Below, piece after piece: positions 32,973 through 46,677 of a DNA stretch of 64,000 nucleotides. Source of the stretch: Chlamydoabsidia padenii (Eukaryota; Mucoromycota; Mucoromycetes; Mucorales; Cunninghamellaceae); contig JAIWND010000009.1 in NCBI GenBank assembly GCA_025330725.1, forward strand, positions 868,001 through 932,000, in the 5' to 3' direction. Made by a program: the position numbers and the translations under genes. The notes under the pieces are model-generated. The model worked only from the letters and a program-made list of their open reading frames with translations, was not told the origin of the DNA and ran no database searches. The number at the start of each line of letters is the position of its first letter. Position 1 is the first letter of the stretch.

Positions 32973-34383
32973 CAGCCATCTTAAATTCGATATATCATTC
33001 CCCCTCCCCCCTCCCTCTTATTATATATACACTGCTATATTTACTATTATCCTTTCCTTTCCCTACCCCTTGTTACCACACACATCATACATCATTTATG
33101 CACTTCACTTTTTTATATATATCTTTGATCAAGAACATACAAAACACCTAGGATAACATACATACACACATACACACCTATTATGAATACCCCTGTCACT
33201 TTTTATTTTGTCACTTAAGCATTCTACCATTATCATCATTATTCAACTAGTTTATATTTTGATCATCTAACCATTATCTCCGGATTTTACCCCTACTTTT
33301 TAGTTATATATAGTCATATACATACATGCTTTACACTTGTGTATTACATTCATCAAAATACCCAATAAAAAAACATCTATCATACTTTTACAATGTCTTT
33401 AGGGATGCGGGGCCTAGGAAATCGGGGTTTGCAATGTTGCGGGAATTGAAATGCATAAAAAGGATCGACAGGTTTTAAACGGGCAACCGTCGGGCGGCGT
33501 TTAAAAATACGGTCCCTCCATTGGTGGTACCTGAGCCTTCCATTTTTGAGCTATCATCAGTTCGCCCATTACTTGTATGAAGTTTGAGCAAGATCAAACG
33601 AATTTCGTTGTTTAGTTGAGGAATAAGGGCAAAGAAACCTTGGTTGCTGCATCTATCAAAAAAAAAAAAAAAAAAAAAAAAAAAGATGAACCAAGCGCCT
33701 TGATATTATTGGCGTGTCTCAGTTTCTTTGAGTCAAAGTAGTAGGGTAAGGAAAAGTGTCAAGGCATAGGGTGCAAAAAAGAGTCTGTCCCAACCGCTTT
33801 TGTTTCAAAAGATTGGCAAAGGGGAATACAACAATAGGATGATCCTGTTAGGTAGAGTGCTTTTTACTTTGTATAGATCTTGTCTGACGATGATTTGCAG
33901 GGAAATAAAGGAAGGGAAAAGAAGGTGATAGATAAAACGTCTTTCTTTAATCCAATCAAGGTTGTTGCGAGAAAATTTGTTGTGTATTTCCCCCTCCCCT
34001 TTATCTCCGACATGACACTTCGCTTTCCTCCAGTTTATACATTATACCTCCTTGTCATTTTTATACATTGATAATGCTGATCAAGTTAATAAATGAGTAC
34101 CTATATCTTCTTTTGATGAACACGGGGTGGAATCAGGGGTAAAACTCCGCCTCGCAAAAAAAAAAAAGAAAAAAAAAAAAGTCAAAAAAATGGCCATGCA
34201 TAGAAAATCTCAGTTCGGTATTTTTCCTTTCTCTTTCTCTTTTTCTTACTTCTTCAATTCCCTTCACACTCCCACACCATTCCTTCTTTTTGCTCTATAT
34301 ACCTTTATACTTTTACATTCTTTACCTTCCTTTTTCAATATATCAACTCCAGCTTATATCATTCACCAATTTAAAACACACTC
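32973..34383. other. 1.4 kb intergenic region between the PUF and kinesin genes
   Basis: It holds the 3' UTR of the PUF gene and the kinesin promoter. It contains GCGGGAATTGAAATG (33439-33453), GGCGGCGTTTAAAA (33493-33506), an A-run at about 33658-33684, and an exon-like minus-strand stretch at 33475-33652 annotated separately. Confidence 0.5.
33475..33652 (-). other. Exon-like open stretch, unrecognised
   Basis: On the minus strand, a T-run followed by GATAG (a plausible acceptor) opens a frame reading GFFALIPQLNNEIRLILLKL and ending NAARRLPV at TAA 33475. It looks protein-like but no upstream exon could be joined with confidence, and its last residues overlap a GGCGGCGTTTAAA motif. It may be the 3' exon of a small gene or a remnant. 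Confidence 0.25.
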
Positions 34384-37300
34384 ATGACTGTATCAACAAC
34401 TTCTTCCGTCAGGTAATGAAATCACAATAGCAACAAACATCCATATTAATCACTAATACCTTTACGCTCTTCTTTTACTGACATTCTTTTTATCATTATA
34501 GAGTGGCTGTTCGGGTGCGTCCCTTGACGGAAATAGAACAACAACATAACTGTAAAAACAATATTACATTTATTCCTAATCAACCACAGATCAACGTTGG
34601 ACCTGACCGCTCGTTTACATTCGACTACACTTATACCCCTTTGACTAGTCAGCAGGAAGTCTTTGATACTTGTGTTATACCTTTGGTCAACAAATACATT
34701 GATGGGTAAGATCTTCCTCAAGAATTTTACATTATGTTTATTAACCCGGTTTGTCTATTATTGTCCTTTTAGATACAACTCAACTATTCTGGCGTATGGG
34801 TAAGGTTGATATTGATTTTAGTGTCACCCCTTTAACCGGATTTCTCTTTTATATATATATATAGGCAAACAGGCTCAGGGAAAACATTTAGTATGGGAAT
34901 TGGTTTGGACTCGGCTATGAATCCTGTACACGAAGGTATTGTCCCTCTCTTCATCGACACTCTGTTTGAACGACTACAACAAAAGCAAAAACATCCTGAT
35001 AATCAATTTGAAGTCTCGGTGTCCTTCCTGGAACTCTACAATGAAGATATTGTGGATCTACTCTGTGCCACCAAGAAGGAAAACGCCAATCTATCGATTA
35101 GAGAAGATCACCATGGTACAATTCACTGGTCTGGTGTGCTTGAAGAAAAGGTGTCCAACTCCAAGGAGTTATTCGAGTAAGTAAATGAAAAGAAAAAAAA
35201 GGAACCAAAAATAGCACCCTCGTTTCTAACTCTTTATTTATCCTCATTATATCATCACTCTATCCTCCTTATTCATTCCACTTAGGTATCTTAAAAAAGG
35301 ATCAATTGCACGAACAACAGCGTCTACTGATATGAATCATACTTCCTCAAGATCTCACGCAATCTTCTCTGTGGTCCTCAAACAAACAATTTACGATGTT
35401 GATGATGATGGCCAAATACCTGTTTTGGATCAGCTTCGCGGTGGCAAATCTCCTATGTGTCCTCATGAAACCCCTGCGTCTGCTATTCTTAGTCCAACTT
35501 CAAGCACGAATTCTTCCTCTTCCAATTCTGGTGGAACTGTCTTGACCGGAAGAAAACTGGTTTCCAAGTTTCACTTTGTCGATTTGGCTGGATCCGAACG
35601 AGTAAGTATAATAACCAAAGTTTTAACATGATTATGTTTATTAAACAGTACTTCTTCTTTTTTTTTTTTTTTTTAAGTTGAAACGTACCAATGCAGTAGG
35701 TGATCGGGCAAAAGAAGGAATCTCAATCAACTCTGGTTTGTTGGCACTTGGTAATGTCATATCTGCTCTGGGCGACGAATCAAGACGTGTCTCTCATATT
35801 CCCTATCGCGATTCCAAACTAACTCGACTACTGCAAGATAGCTTGGGTGGAAACAGTCAAACATTGATGCTGGCTTGTGTCTCTCCGGCGGATCTCAATC
35901 ATACCGAAACCCTCAACACACTCAAATATGCCAACCGTGCACGCAACATCCGTAATCGTGTGGTTATCAATCAAGAACTGACTGGCTATGGTGGAAATGG
36001 TGGTGGTGGTGGAAATGTGGAGAACGAACAGAAACTAAAAGCAACTATCTTACGACTCAAGGATGAAATCAGGAACAATGACGACTTTCTCCGCGCAGTA
36101 AATGATGAAATGGATGGGCTCAAATTGGAGGTGCAGCAACTACAGCAATCAAGCGCTGCCACTGCTTCGGAAATGGCACAGGTGAAATCGGAACGGGACC
36201 TCTTGCGACTTCGTTTACAGCAACAGGATGGCGGTGATGTGGATGGAATCATGCAACAATTAACGAACGAATACACCGAAACAATAGAACAATTACGATT
36301 ACAGCTACATCATCAACAATGCCAGCTTCAGCTTGTCCAACAAAAACAACAGGGTACTGCACAATCACCTGAAGCACCAGTCTCTAAATCACCAACTTTA
36401 AACCTCGATCCACCTAAAGAAAAAACCACAGACATCAAGAAAAAACGACACAGTTACCGAATCGGATCCTTAAGGCGACCTTTGAAAGGTAGACATCGCT
36501 CTAGTGTCAATGGCGTATTACCTAAATCGAGCCCCAAATCACCAAGCCCTTCGCCAATGAACCGGAACGCAAAACAAGTCAGGGCAGACATTCGGCAGGA
36601 AATCCAGTTTATTCAATCAACTCAGGTAAATGATAAAAAGGCAAAGTTGAAGAAAATGGCCACAAACTTACTTACATTGTTTTCCCTTATTAGGCCTCTC
36701 TCGATTCGCTTGATCTCAAAACGCCTACTGATGAACAGGGTATGGATATATTTTCTTCACACAGTGATAAACAAAGATGTACAAAGGTAAAATAAAAGAA
36801 AGAGACCAATTTAAAAAGTAGCTATATGCTTTTTATTTACTAATTGTTGTTAACTTATGTAGTCATCCTCATCTTCCTCGTCGTCCTCTAATGGCTATTC
36901 ACCACTGTCAACGACAGCAACAACATTATGTCGACAGCTGATCCAGCGTTTCCAAAAAAGTGTGGACGGCAAACAGCAACTCTTACAGCAACTTGATCAT
37001 GTAGAACAACAGGCCCGTGAATCCTTACAACTCCTCGAACACAAGCTGTCTGAAGAAAAACAAAAAAGGACTGATGCGCAAAACCAACAAAAGCAAAAAA
37101 TCAATGAACTCATTCAACAGCACGACCAGAAGCAGCGTAAACAACTGACAGAGTTACAAACCATTCGACGAAAACACACGCAACTTGTCAACAGTTCGGC
37201 AACCACACGCACACAACAAGAGAATGCGATCCGTAATCTCAAAACATCCTTGGAAGACGCCAAACTCGACAAGAAGAAAGCGATGAAACGAATGAAACAA

Positions 37301-38610
37301 GATTTGAATCGATTCCGCGAAAAATGTCAACAGCACGAACGGGAAATTGAAAAAACTCGGCGGCTGGAAAAGCAAGTGACACAAACAAAGAAGAAAATGG
37401 ACCGTGATCTTGGACAAGCCCGCTCTGCAAACAAGAAACTCGTTGAAGAAATCCAGTCTCTGCAAATGCAATTGAAACACATGGCACTCGTGGCAAAAAG
37501 ATCTTCTGCTGGTGGTCAACAAGTCAATGGTGGTCCGACCAAATTGGGTAATGGCTCTCTTCTTCCTGTACCTCCTACATCTAATCTGCATTATCGGTCT
37601 CTCCATCAAGGCAAACAAGGATACAAGAAAGCAAATATCAAGTTTGTTTCCTTACAACAACGGGTGATCGAACACAAGCGTTTGATTCTTCGGTAAGGAA
37701 AGGAAAAAAAAAAAGCCTTGGGATAGAAAGACCAGGATACTCATTTTTATTACTTTTTAACAATTCTCATCAATAGAGCCATTAATGCTCATGCCAAAAG
37801 CCAGGTACCTGTCAAAAAGATCAATGAACTATACGAAAAGGTAATGTAGAAATATATTGGTATAAACAAGATTGTTAACTTGAACTTTAATAGAGGGATC
37901 GATTAGTGCAAGAACAAGAAGAACTATTAAAAGAGCGTGAATTAGTGATTCAAGAACAAAAGAACGACTCTGGACTATCCTCGGGATCTGAAGACATATC
38001 ATCAAGCCCTCAGTATATGGACGAACGCATTGATGCAATCACACCTGAAATCGACTTGCTTAACTACTGTATCCAACAACTCGAACGATCATCTGCTTCT
38101 GGCGAAGGGCAACGAATTCAGCAGCAGCAGCAGATCAACGACAGTGCCGGCAAAATAGAAGAAGATTGGGTGGACGTTGTAGATCAAGATACCCATATTG
38201 ATACGACAGATTGTACTAATGAAGTGGGTAAATCAGGCTACGACATTGCCTTGTCGTTGGTGCGCACTTTGGATATGGAAGAGCCACGATTGGTGTGCGA
38301 AGCATTGGTTGACGATCTAATACAACTCACTCAGGAACAACACATAAATCATCTATTGACTGGACATCTTACAGCAACACTTGTCCGACACCAAGAAGCA
38401 TTGATTCGCATGCGTAGAACAGCACACCAGATAGCCGCTACTGATGTGATAGATGGATACTATCAACATGCATTCCATGGTCCTACTCGTGTATGGAATG
38501 GCTTGGTTCTACCTGAGTCAACACCTGAATCAACACCACCAACATCGTCTACAGCATCAACATTCTCATTCTCCTCATCGTCTTCCTTGTTACCTGGTAC
38601 CTCTACTTGA
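34384..38610 (+). CDS. Kinesin-4 family motor (KIF4-like)
   Basis: Ten exons (34384-34412, 34502-34705, 34773-34799, 34865-35176, 35286-35601, 35678-36625, 36694-36786, 36863-37692, 37777-37840, 37894-38610), 1179 residues with every join in frame. The N-terminal motor has VAVRVRPL, the P-loop GQTGSGKT (spliced), switch [10 protein letters not shown], switch II DLAGSER and the neck-proximal [14 protein letters not shown] Ser/Thr-rich insert precedes switch II. Long coiled coils follow (about residues 390-480 and 620-860), separated by a basic linker ([19 protein letters not shown]). The motor sequence and the single N-terminal motor with a long coil place it in kinesin-4, which controls microtubule length and midzone organisation. 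A 27-nt exon carries YNSTILAYG. The C-terminus is Ser/Thr-rich. Confidence 0.93.
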
Positions 38611-39196
38611 TTAGAATAGCTCATTACTTTACCCTTTGCTTTATATTATTATCCATATGATCACCCCCCCCCTTCCCCTTCACACTTTGTCATATCCAAT
38701 ATATTTATATACCAAATCACCAACCAATAAAATAAAATCTCATTGTCAAAACTCGTATAATCATCATTCAAAACCATCTAGCTCATAATATAAGCAGACG
38801 GATTTACAAGATTCTCCACAATTAGCATAGCGTCCAATTTAATCAATACAACAACTGCTGTTGCATGAATATCATCATCGTATTCCCAGTTTCCACAAAA
38901 GTAAAAAAATCAACAACATTGAATGCATCAAGGTGCACGGTCTTTATTCGTATATAGGCATAAAAAAAAAAGGAGTAAAGTAACCCATTGATTGGAGCAG
39001 GAGAAGTAAAAAAAAGTTCCGAATAAAGGATGATCATTTATTTATATTTATATTTTTATTTACAACATGGATAAGCTAGATAACATAGATGTGTGTGATA
39101 CTTATAGGGGATAGGATATACTATAGGATTGATGTCATGAGGGCAATAAAGTGGGGTAAAAAAAAAAATAAAAATAAAAAGGAGGGAAGGAGGAAT
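38611..39196. other. Convergent 3' spacer between kinesin and CreA-like genes
   Basis: No gene. AATAAAATAAAA near 38727 on the plus strand suits kinesin 3'-end formation; the distal half should serve the CreA-like gene on the minus strand. Confidence 0.5.
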
Positions 39197-39772
39197 CTAA
39201 ATATGCAAGGGGTCCTGATGGAAGGAAGATGATAACAATGTTGTGACGGGAGGCAAAGTACGGGCTTGAGGAGGTTGATCAAGAAGAGCCAGTAAGGAAC
39301 CCGGTGGAGTGATGTAGGTAGGTCGGTCGAGCAAGTCCCATTTACATTCCAGTGGCCGTAGTTTCTTCTGTAACATGACGGGTGAGTTATCGGGTGTGAT
39401 CAAGTATTCCACATCAGAAAAGATATCCGCAGTCGATACGGCAGGACGTTGTTTCGGTCGTGAAGAAGTATGAATCCTATGGTGTCGTGTCAATTCGTCT
39501 GATCGACTAAACCGTTTTCCACACCCAGTATAGTGACACTTGTGAGGTCTTTCTCCAGTATGGGTGCGAATATGTCGGGTTTGATGTTCCAGTCGATAGA
39601 ATGACATTGGGCATAAGGGACAATGGTAAGGTCGAAGTCCATTCTTCTTCTTGTTGATTTTGGTGATGGTTGTTGATTTGAATTCTGTGTGCCGGTATTT
39701 CATACATTGTGCTTGCTGTTCATGAGTTCCAGTTGACATATGAAGCAGCTGTGTGGCTGCTTGGTGTTCCAT
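39197..39772 (-). CDS. C2H2 zinc-finger transcription factor, CreA/Mig1 type
   Basis: A single exon of 191 residues. Two adjacent C2H2 fingers at about residues 48-103: first [19 protein letters not shown], then [20 protein letters not shown], with the linker HTGERPH. The [10 protein letters not shown] and RSDELTRH recognition helices are those of CreA/Mig1, which bind GC boxes of the SYGGRG type to repress genes under glucose. The rest is low complexity with Pro-rich patches near the C-terminus. The protein is much shorter than ascomycete CreA (about 400 residues), so its repression domains may differ. The gene is divergent from RRP43 with 466 bp between the starts. Confidence 0.9.
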   Translation of the reverse strand: MEHQAATQLLHMSTGTHEQQAQCMKYRHTEFKSTTITKINKKKNGLRPYHCPLCPMSFYRLEHQTRHIRTHTGERPHKCHYTGCGKRFSRSDELTRHHRIHTSSRPKQRPAVSTADIFSDVEYLITPDNSPVMLQKKLRPLECKWDLLDRPTYITPPGSLLALLDQPPQARTLPPVTTLLSSSFHQDPLHI

Positions 39773-40238
39773 TATAAGTAAAGTAAGAAGATGAAAAGTG
39801 GGAGAAGGAAAGAGAAAGAAGAAGAAAAAAGAAAAAAGAAAGTGGAAAAAAGGTTTTTATGAAGCATTACACGGAGTTTGAAATATAGAAAATCGGGAAA
39901 GGGGGGATGTGAGGGTGGGAGTTCTGATAGTAAGACAAATTTCCCATTAGTCCTATTGAAGATGATATTGCACAATGTAGAAACGAGTAAATTGTTTCGT
40001 GATAAACACATATGAGAATTCATCATGCCCATCTGGTCGATCACTTACTCACCTGCGGCTTTCGAAAAGAGAGTCACGCCACCTTTTTTTTTTTTTTTCT
40101 TGCTTCAAAAATTCACCTCCCGACTTTATACACTTCCTTTTGAACAAATTTTTCATTTTTTCCCACTTGTCCTTCTCTTTCTTACATAAGATCCTCAACC
40201 ACCCATCCCAATTACATCATCCATCAACACACGAACAA

Positions 40239-40720
40239 ATGGAAACTTTAAGAAACGCGGATGTCTTTAGCAGAATTCAACCTCATGAATACATACGACG
40301 TTTTATTGATCAACGAGTACGACCTGACGGACGATTATTAGATCGATTCCGTGACACCACGATTACCTCCAATGTCATATCCACAGCTAATGCTAGCGCC
40401 ATGGTCCGTTTAGGTGATACTACTGTGGTATGTGGTATCAAGGCTGAAGTATGTGAACCTGATTTGCAACAACCTGATCAAGGATTCTTGGGTAAGCGCT
40501 AAAAAGAACAAGAGGAAAATACATACCCTGCCCTCAAGACTAATGATTCTTTTATAGTACCCAACGTCGAACTATCACCCATGTGCTCTGCTAAATATCG
40601 CCCAGGCCCTCCTTGTGAACAAGCTCAAGCAGTATCTGAAACCATTTACCAAGTCTTCACAAAGTAAGTACATAAACTAACACCATTTAAAAGTAAGTGA
40701 AGACTCACATGGACCTCATC

Positions 40721-40752
<32 letters not shown>

Positions 40753-41306
40753 GACAGATCACATATCATTCCCTTGACGAAACTATGTATTGAATCGGGG
40801 AAGGCTGTGTGGGTACTTTATGCGGACATTGTATGTTTAAACTATGATGGTAATATATTGGATGCAAGTGTCTTGGCTTTGGTGACAGCTCTCAAACAAC
40901 GTAAGTGGACACAAGAAGGGGTGGGGAGAAAATTGCTAACCTATCGTTTATATATATATATATATCACAAATAGTAACATTACCCAAGGCAACTGTATCA
41001 GCTGAAACGATGTCAGTGGAGGCCGACGCAGATGATCAAATCAAACCTTTTGAATTATCACGATTCCCTGTCTCTGCTACCTATGGCTTCTTCCCTGCCA
41101 GCAATGCTCTACTATCCGATCCTAACGACACAGAAGAATGCTTGGCCAAGGAACGAATCACGGTGATGATGGATACCGATGGTGATCTGCTACATGTATA
41201 CAAGAATGGTGCCACTAGTTTAGATGTAGACATAATGCGTTTGTGTTTTGATAGAAGTAGGGAACGATTGGATTATATCAAGAAAAATTTGTCACAATTA
41301 CAATAA
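40239..41306 (+). CDS. RRP43: Exosome core subunit RRP43 (RNase PH-like)
   Basis: Four exons (40239-40491, 40558-40663, 40758-40900, 40975-41306), 277 residues. The N-terminus RRFIDQRVRPDGR is the hallmark of RNase PH-like exosome subunits, followed by GDTTVVCGIKAEV, VELSPMCSAKYRPG, LCIESGKAVWVLYADI and LALVTALKQ. The end shows a second conserved region (ITVMMDTDGDLLHVYKNG). Subunit order best fits Rrp43/EXOSC8. It is one of six ring subunits of the RNA exosome, which processes and degrades RNA in nucleus and cytoplasm; in eukaryotes the ring is catalytically inactive. Intron 2 carries a T-run of about 28 (40721-40748). A close relative (Rrp42) is less likely. Confidence 0.9.
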
Positions 41307-41980
41307 TAAAGTTTGTTTGTCTGATGCTAATTTGTGTGGGTGTGAACAGTTGTGTAATGGATGTTTGGGTCACTAAAAGTGGGTGATCTCTTGATAAAGA
41401 CAATAGCAATTCTGTAAGGGGGTAGGATGATGGTGCGTGAGAAAAGTAATGATTCTTCGGGTAATATACTTCTAAAAATACAAACGGGATTGACATGTTT
41501 GGAGGATAAACCACTAATGCAACAGAAGAAGAAAAAAAAACCGGAAAAGGCAAGTTGCTCCTATGTAAACGAATCCATGTTCTTGGTCTTCTTTCCTCGC
41601 CAAAAGAGCTCCAGTTGGGTAACCTTGGGGAATGATGCTCATAGGATATTGATTCTTTACCTGTTAATTTGTTGATCCGGCAGGAAAGTCACTCACACAC
41701 ACACACCTGGAATTTGTGATACAAGGCACGTGGACCTATCACATTTGTGGGGTTGGGGAAAAGCCCTGATTAATGCCGTAATCACTGGGAACAGTGCGGG
41801 AAAAAGGATGTATGATCAAGCCATGATTTACCGAGCCAAATAATAAAAAAAAGACACACTCCCACATTTTACAAGCACTCTCCCGTTCCAAACATTAAAC
41901 CATTACTGATAAGTCATTGTTTTAGTTGTGTTTTATTAAATATAGGTAATATGTATAATAAACAATGTAATCTAGATATA
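41307..41980. other. Convergent 3' spacer with (AC)n
   Basis: No gene between the RRP43 and CLASP stop codons. A short (AC)n tract lies at about 41691-41706. Confidence 0.5.
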
Positions 41981-44900
41981 CTATTTGGTGGATTGTTGAC
42001 GTTTTAGACCAATATAGTGTTCCAGTAGAGCGCCCTGTTCTTGTCGTAAGTTCGGAAGATACCCCTTAATATCATAATCCCGCTTGTCAGAAGCACAAGT
42101 AGAGAGTTCAACAAGTGCATTAACACAGGATTGTCGGATGGATAATGTAGAATGGTTGATCCCCTGCCACATCATGAAATGAAAAAAGTAGTTAGAATAT
42201 CTGTACCCTGTCCTTTTTTTTTCACTTTACCTGTTGAAAGTAGTCGGAGCAGCCCTGCGTCTTCATAAATCCATCAACCATATCACCAGTCAAACTTGGC
42301 GCCAGCTTTGCTATCATGTTGAATAAAGTTATAGTTGAGAGATTACGTGTTGTAGTTGTAGTTGATGATGATGATGATGACTTGTGATTGATATCATTAT
42401 TGTCGGCTTCGAATTGTTGCTTTAAAAGTTGTGCTGATACTTTTAAACAAGTCTGGATGTTGACAGTTTCAAGTAGTAGATCAATCACTTCTTCCACCAT
42501 TAACGGTATCTACATGATGAGGGCACAAAAAAAGGATTAGTTATAATGTCAGTTTATATCAATTGTTATACAAAACTTACCAGGCCATATTTTTCAATCT
42601 TGACATATATCAGTGCTTCTGCCATCACCAATGTAAGCCTGTCCGTGGTGTCATTATCTTGCCGGAGTAAATCACCCTGATGAATCAGAAGCTGCTTGAA
42701 TATTCGTAGGATAGCCATGGTTTGCTGCTGTTGTTCATGTGGAGATAGTTGATGTAAATGTTCCACCAATCGGATGATAAGCAATTCCAAAAGTGATTCA
42801 TCGTTATCAGTTATACCAGATCTTTTTGTTTCCACCCATAATTGCCCATTTTTCCCGTTATTCCCGTCTTTCGCGGAATAATATCCACAAAAATGCTGAA
42901 GCGTTTCCAGTGCATAAAGTTTGTTATCTTGTGTTGCTGTCAGCTGATAAATCGCATCTGCTAGGGTATCCGAATCATTCACCTTTGCTGTTGAATCGTC
43001 GAGGCTGTCGATAGAGGCATTAGTGGTGGCAGTGTCATTTTCCTCAGTATCGATGTTGTTGGTAACACCAATGTTGATATTTTCCGTAGGTGGGTCACTA
43101 CCTGTAACATGAGCCCTTGTTATGAGGTCGCCGTCCATTTCAAAAGGATCCTAAGACAGCAATATGAAAGTTTGAGTTGAGCTATTGTTTCATTTTCATT
43201 CTATTCTGCTGCTGTTGTTGTTGTTGTTGTTGTTTGTTGCAACTTACATTTATGGATGTGAGGAAGGACTCTGGTGACATATTGTCCAAGTTTGCATCCA
43301 AAGCATCATAGTCGTCCCCGCTGAAGAGGGTGTCGTCAAGTCCGTCCTCCTGCGAAGACAGTGGTGATAATGATAATTTATGTTGATCGATTCCATTCCA
43401 GGAGGGGGGTGAAGATAATAATACATCGTCATATGGTGGAGGTGGGTCATCGTCTTGTTCTTGCTGACAGGTTTCTTGATGTATGATTTCCGTTGGGATA
43501 ACTTTTTGGTATACAGTATCCACACAGTGCTGACGCCCCAGGCAAGTATTCAAAAGACGTCTGGTGTCTTCATCCAATTGATCTACCACCATGCTGAATA
43601 TCCTAGCATTCGCAAGTCGTAGCCTTCCTACCAAGGTGATGAGAGACGTAAATACCACCGACGAAGTTGCAGAGGCATATGATTTAAGCGCACGTAGTAT
43701 TGATTCCAAACATAATTCGAGATTGTCATTATCGGCCATCCACTGCGTCGCCACACCCAAAGTTGTTGAGGATAAAACATCTGCTGCCCATGGTTGTCTG
43801 CACTCCTTGATCAGGTTGTGTTCACTATCGTCGTCGTTTAATCCAATATATCCACAAACGAGTTCATCCATCCAGGTCACCAGACCATGCACAAGGTCGC
43901 CGCGAGCTTCATTTCCTTGTAAAAATGCCGTCCCTGACCCCACTTTGGTCGTAATTTCCTTGAGTTCTTTTTTTGCATTCGGGTCCCGTAATCCAGCACC
44001 GCCATAGGTTATGGTCATCAACAGAATGTCGATTAAGCATTTCATTAGGTTTTTATTGTTGTATTTCAGGTATATTTTCAGTCGCTGGAGTCCAAGAGCA
44101 CAAGTCGAGTGATAATCCTGCTGCTGCTTCCTGGTAGATGTGAAGAGTGTTGTTTGAGTCGCAAGGTTCCGGCAATATGGTTGACCAGCAAGAATCACAC
44201 TAGGTAAGAATTGGTACAGAGAGAATATATGCACAAAGATTCCAGTAAGACAATCCCAGGACATCAATTGGTCGCACATCTTTCCATCCTTTCGCATTCG
44301 ATCCGATGAGAGGTAGCCCAACAGTAAAGGCACCAAATCAGTCCGCCGGGGCACTGTAGAGGGAAGCACCATTTCATAACATTTACTTGATGAGCATTGG
44401 TGGAGATGAGTAGAGAGTCGGCTGGCAAGAATACAAAGGCCATTACAATTGATAGTGGTGTCATTACTTCGGAGCATATGAAGCAGAGAGGCAGAAGCAA
44501 GGGCTGGCGAGTGATTCCTGATTGGTGATGGTGATTGAGACGCATGCTGAGAAGAGACCTTGGAAGATTTTACCTTCTTGTTTGGTGGTAAATTTGTCGA
44601 TTTAGGGTCATGCCGCAAAGCTGTATCGTTCGTTGTTGTCATTGGGGATGAGATGGGTCGTTTTCCTTGGCCACCTCGAATACTACTGCCATAGTCTAAT
44701 GATGCTTTTGCCTTTTCAAGTTGCTTGCGTGCCGTGGAGTCAAATGAGAGGAGTAATCTAAATAATCAAGGTATAAACAGTTAATATCAATCGATGTATG
44801 TTGCTACATGCATTTTATTCCCTTTACCTGTTACCGTGTGAAGGCCAGTGTTTGTAGTATACCCAAAAAGTAGAGCTACAGAGTTGACGTACAGCAGGAG

Positions 44901-45671
44901 TCGCATCCAAAAGTCCCGTTTTCAGAAACAATTCCACTTTCTTCAAGGAGTTGAGATGTTCCATGTTTTCCCGGACCAAGGCATTTGAGGCGTGTGTTTC
45001 CAAGTAAGTCTTCATATACAGAGCAGCAAACTGACGGGACTGAGGATTCTTGTCCTGGAAAGCCAAACATAAAAGAGAAATCGCTTTGTTGTGATATGCT
45101 GTTGTTGATAAAAAAGAGATCATTGTGTCCCTAGCTTTGTTGGCGATTGTCTGTTTGGTTGAATTAACACACCGTAAGAGACCAGTGAAGAGTGTTTCAA
45201 AAGTCGTTGCGTCTAGTTGCATCCCAATAGTTTGACCAATAGTCGCAATGAGATCAAAAGCCACCAATGCATATTTCGTTCGTAAACTTTGAGTCTATTT
45301 AAATAAGATTGGTTTAGTATAAATGATACAAGTGGGGGGGGGTATTTGAATACTTACAGCGTCAGCAATTCCAAACACCAAATTATGTATACCTTGTATG
45401 AAGATGCCTTTCCATTCTTGAAGCTTTTCATGGTGTAGTAGTGAATTTAATAGTTGAAGAGTTTGTTCACGCTGTTCCCAGTTGAGTTCTGTCTCCTTTC
45501 CTTTAAAAAGCTTGGTTGCCGCCAACAGTTCCTTTTCCAAAGATTTACTGGAGTTGATCTAGTAAACAAAACAATAAAAAAAAAGGTTGATACAATAGTA
45601 GGTTGATCGATACACCTAATCATCTTTTAATTACTTACCTTTTTCAAAGCATTTGATGTATTTGTTTTCAT
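41981..45671 (-). CDS. CLASP-family microtubule-binding protein (Stu1/Cls1/Peg1-like)
   Basis: About eight exons from ATG 45671 (MKTNTSNALKK) to TAG 41981, roughly 1100 residues. The N-terminal half is a CLASP_N TOG/HEAT-repeat array (WEQREQTLQLLNSLL, ATTFETLFTGLLRCVNSTKQ, NKARDTMISFLSTT, AFQDKNPQSRQFAALYMKTY). A basic Ser/Lys-rich linker follows (GQGKRPISS, NKKVKSSKVSS), then helical repeats in the large 43240-44760 exon, an acidic stretch, and a C-terminal HEAT region (HSTLSIRQSCVNALVELS) ending LLEHYIGLKRQQS. CLASPs bind plus ends and spindle midzones and rescue microtubules. The (CAG/CAA)n stretch near 43207-43233 lies inside an intron, so it is not part of the protein. Some internal joins are less certain. 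Confidence 0.85.
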
Positions 45672-45752
45672 GTCATCAAAAGTGGTCGATGTGTGAGGTA
45701 AAAGAAGAAAGAAAAGAAAAAGGTACGATGGAATTTCTTCATACACCCCTCC

Positions 45753-45795
<43 letters not shown>

Positions 45796-46677
45796 CGGGA
45801 TTTGAATTGTCCCTTTTTTTACCAAATTGCTGGAGGGAAATCAACCTCAGTTGCATGATTGTAACATTGAGTACACTGAGTACTTGAAGCTGTTGTCATC
45901 GGCACTTTTTCCTGCTACATCCATTGATTATAACAAAAATGAAGAGTCAAGTTTGCTTCCGCTTTAAAGTAAGACAAATGGTTGTGATTGAATTACCTCG
46001 AAACAAATCGGCGTGGCAGTCCTTTACACACACAATGCTTCGCTCTGTGTGCCGAAGGTTTTTTTTTTTTTTTTTCATTCATGCAGGTACTGAGTGATGC
46101 AATAAAGTTATCTCGACGTTTTAGGCATATACCGTTCAACAATCCTTTGATGAGACATGATTCAAAACATTCATCAGATGACCTACTACAGAATGTGTAA
46201 CTGGATTACAATGACTAAAACCAACAAGCTTCAACCACCACAACTTGCAAGGTAATAAATGTTCATACGGAGCACTGCTTGGCTCGGTTTCTGAAGAAAC
46301 GAAACAGTATACAAATGAATTTTGGTTGTCAAATCGCTGTTTAAAATAAAAATGTTTCAAATCCCGATTTCATGCACTTCAGATCCCGATGTACGAAACG
46401 ACTACATGCTTGTAACTGCCTTAATCCTTTGGTTTTGTTTAATCATGGGAGTCCCACCCCTAAAAAGTGCAAATTGGGGATCTTTGTGTTGATTAGGGCA
46501 ACATTGCAAAGCAGCATAGCGACTGTTCACAAAGTCCGTTAATTAGACCTAGTCAAGAAGACAAAATAAAAAACAAGACAAAACTACATGTAAATCATCA
46601 TGTAAGTTATATAAACATAATAGGTTTTTATTGTATGATATAAAAGAAGAATATAATTAAATGATGGGGGAGGCAAT
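45672..46677. other. 1 kb spacer with a 41-nt A-run
   Basis: No supported gene. An A-run at 45754-45794 is followed directly by GCGGGATTTGAAT (45795-45807), the best consensus copy of the recurrent motif; two more copies on the opposite strand lie at 46356-46367 and 46378-46389. It serves as the CLASP promoter. Confidence 0.5.
45754..45794. repeat. Poly(A) run, 41 nt
   Basis: An uninterrupted A homopolymer upstream of CLASP, abutting a GCGGGATTTGAAT motif. Confidence 0.9.

Noticed and set aside
36740..36765. Extra 26-nt intron in the kinesin gene (GTATGG to CACAG)
   Set aside because: It is too short and breaks the frame into the next exon; reading through gives an in-frame join to the Ser-rich exon at 36863.
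43182..43250. PolyQ tail at the end of a CLASP exon frame
   Set aside because: It lies after a GTAAGT donor and before a TTAG acceptor; the joined exons continue SIN to DPFEMDG without it.
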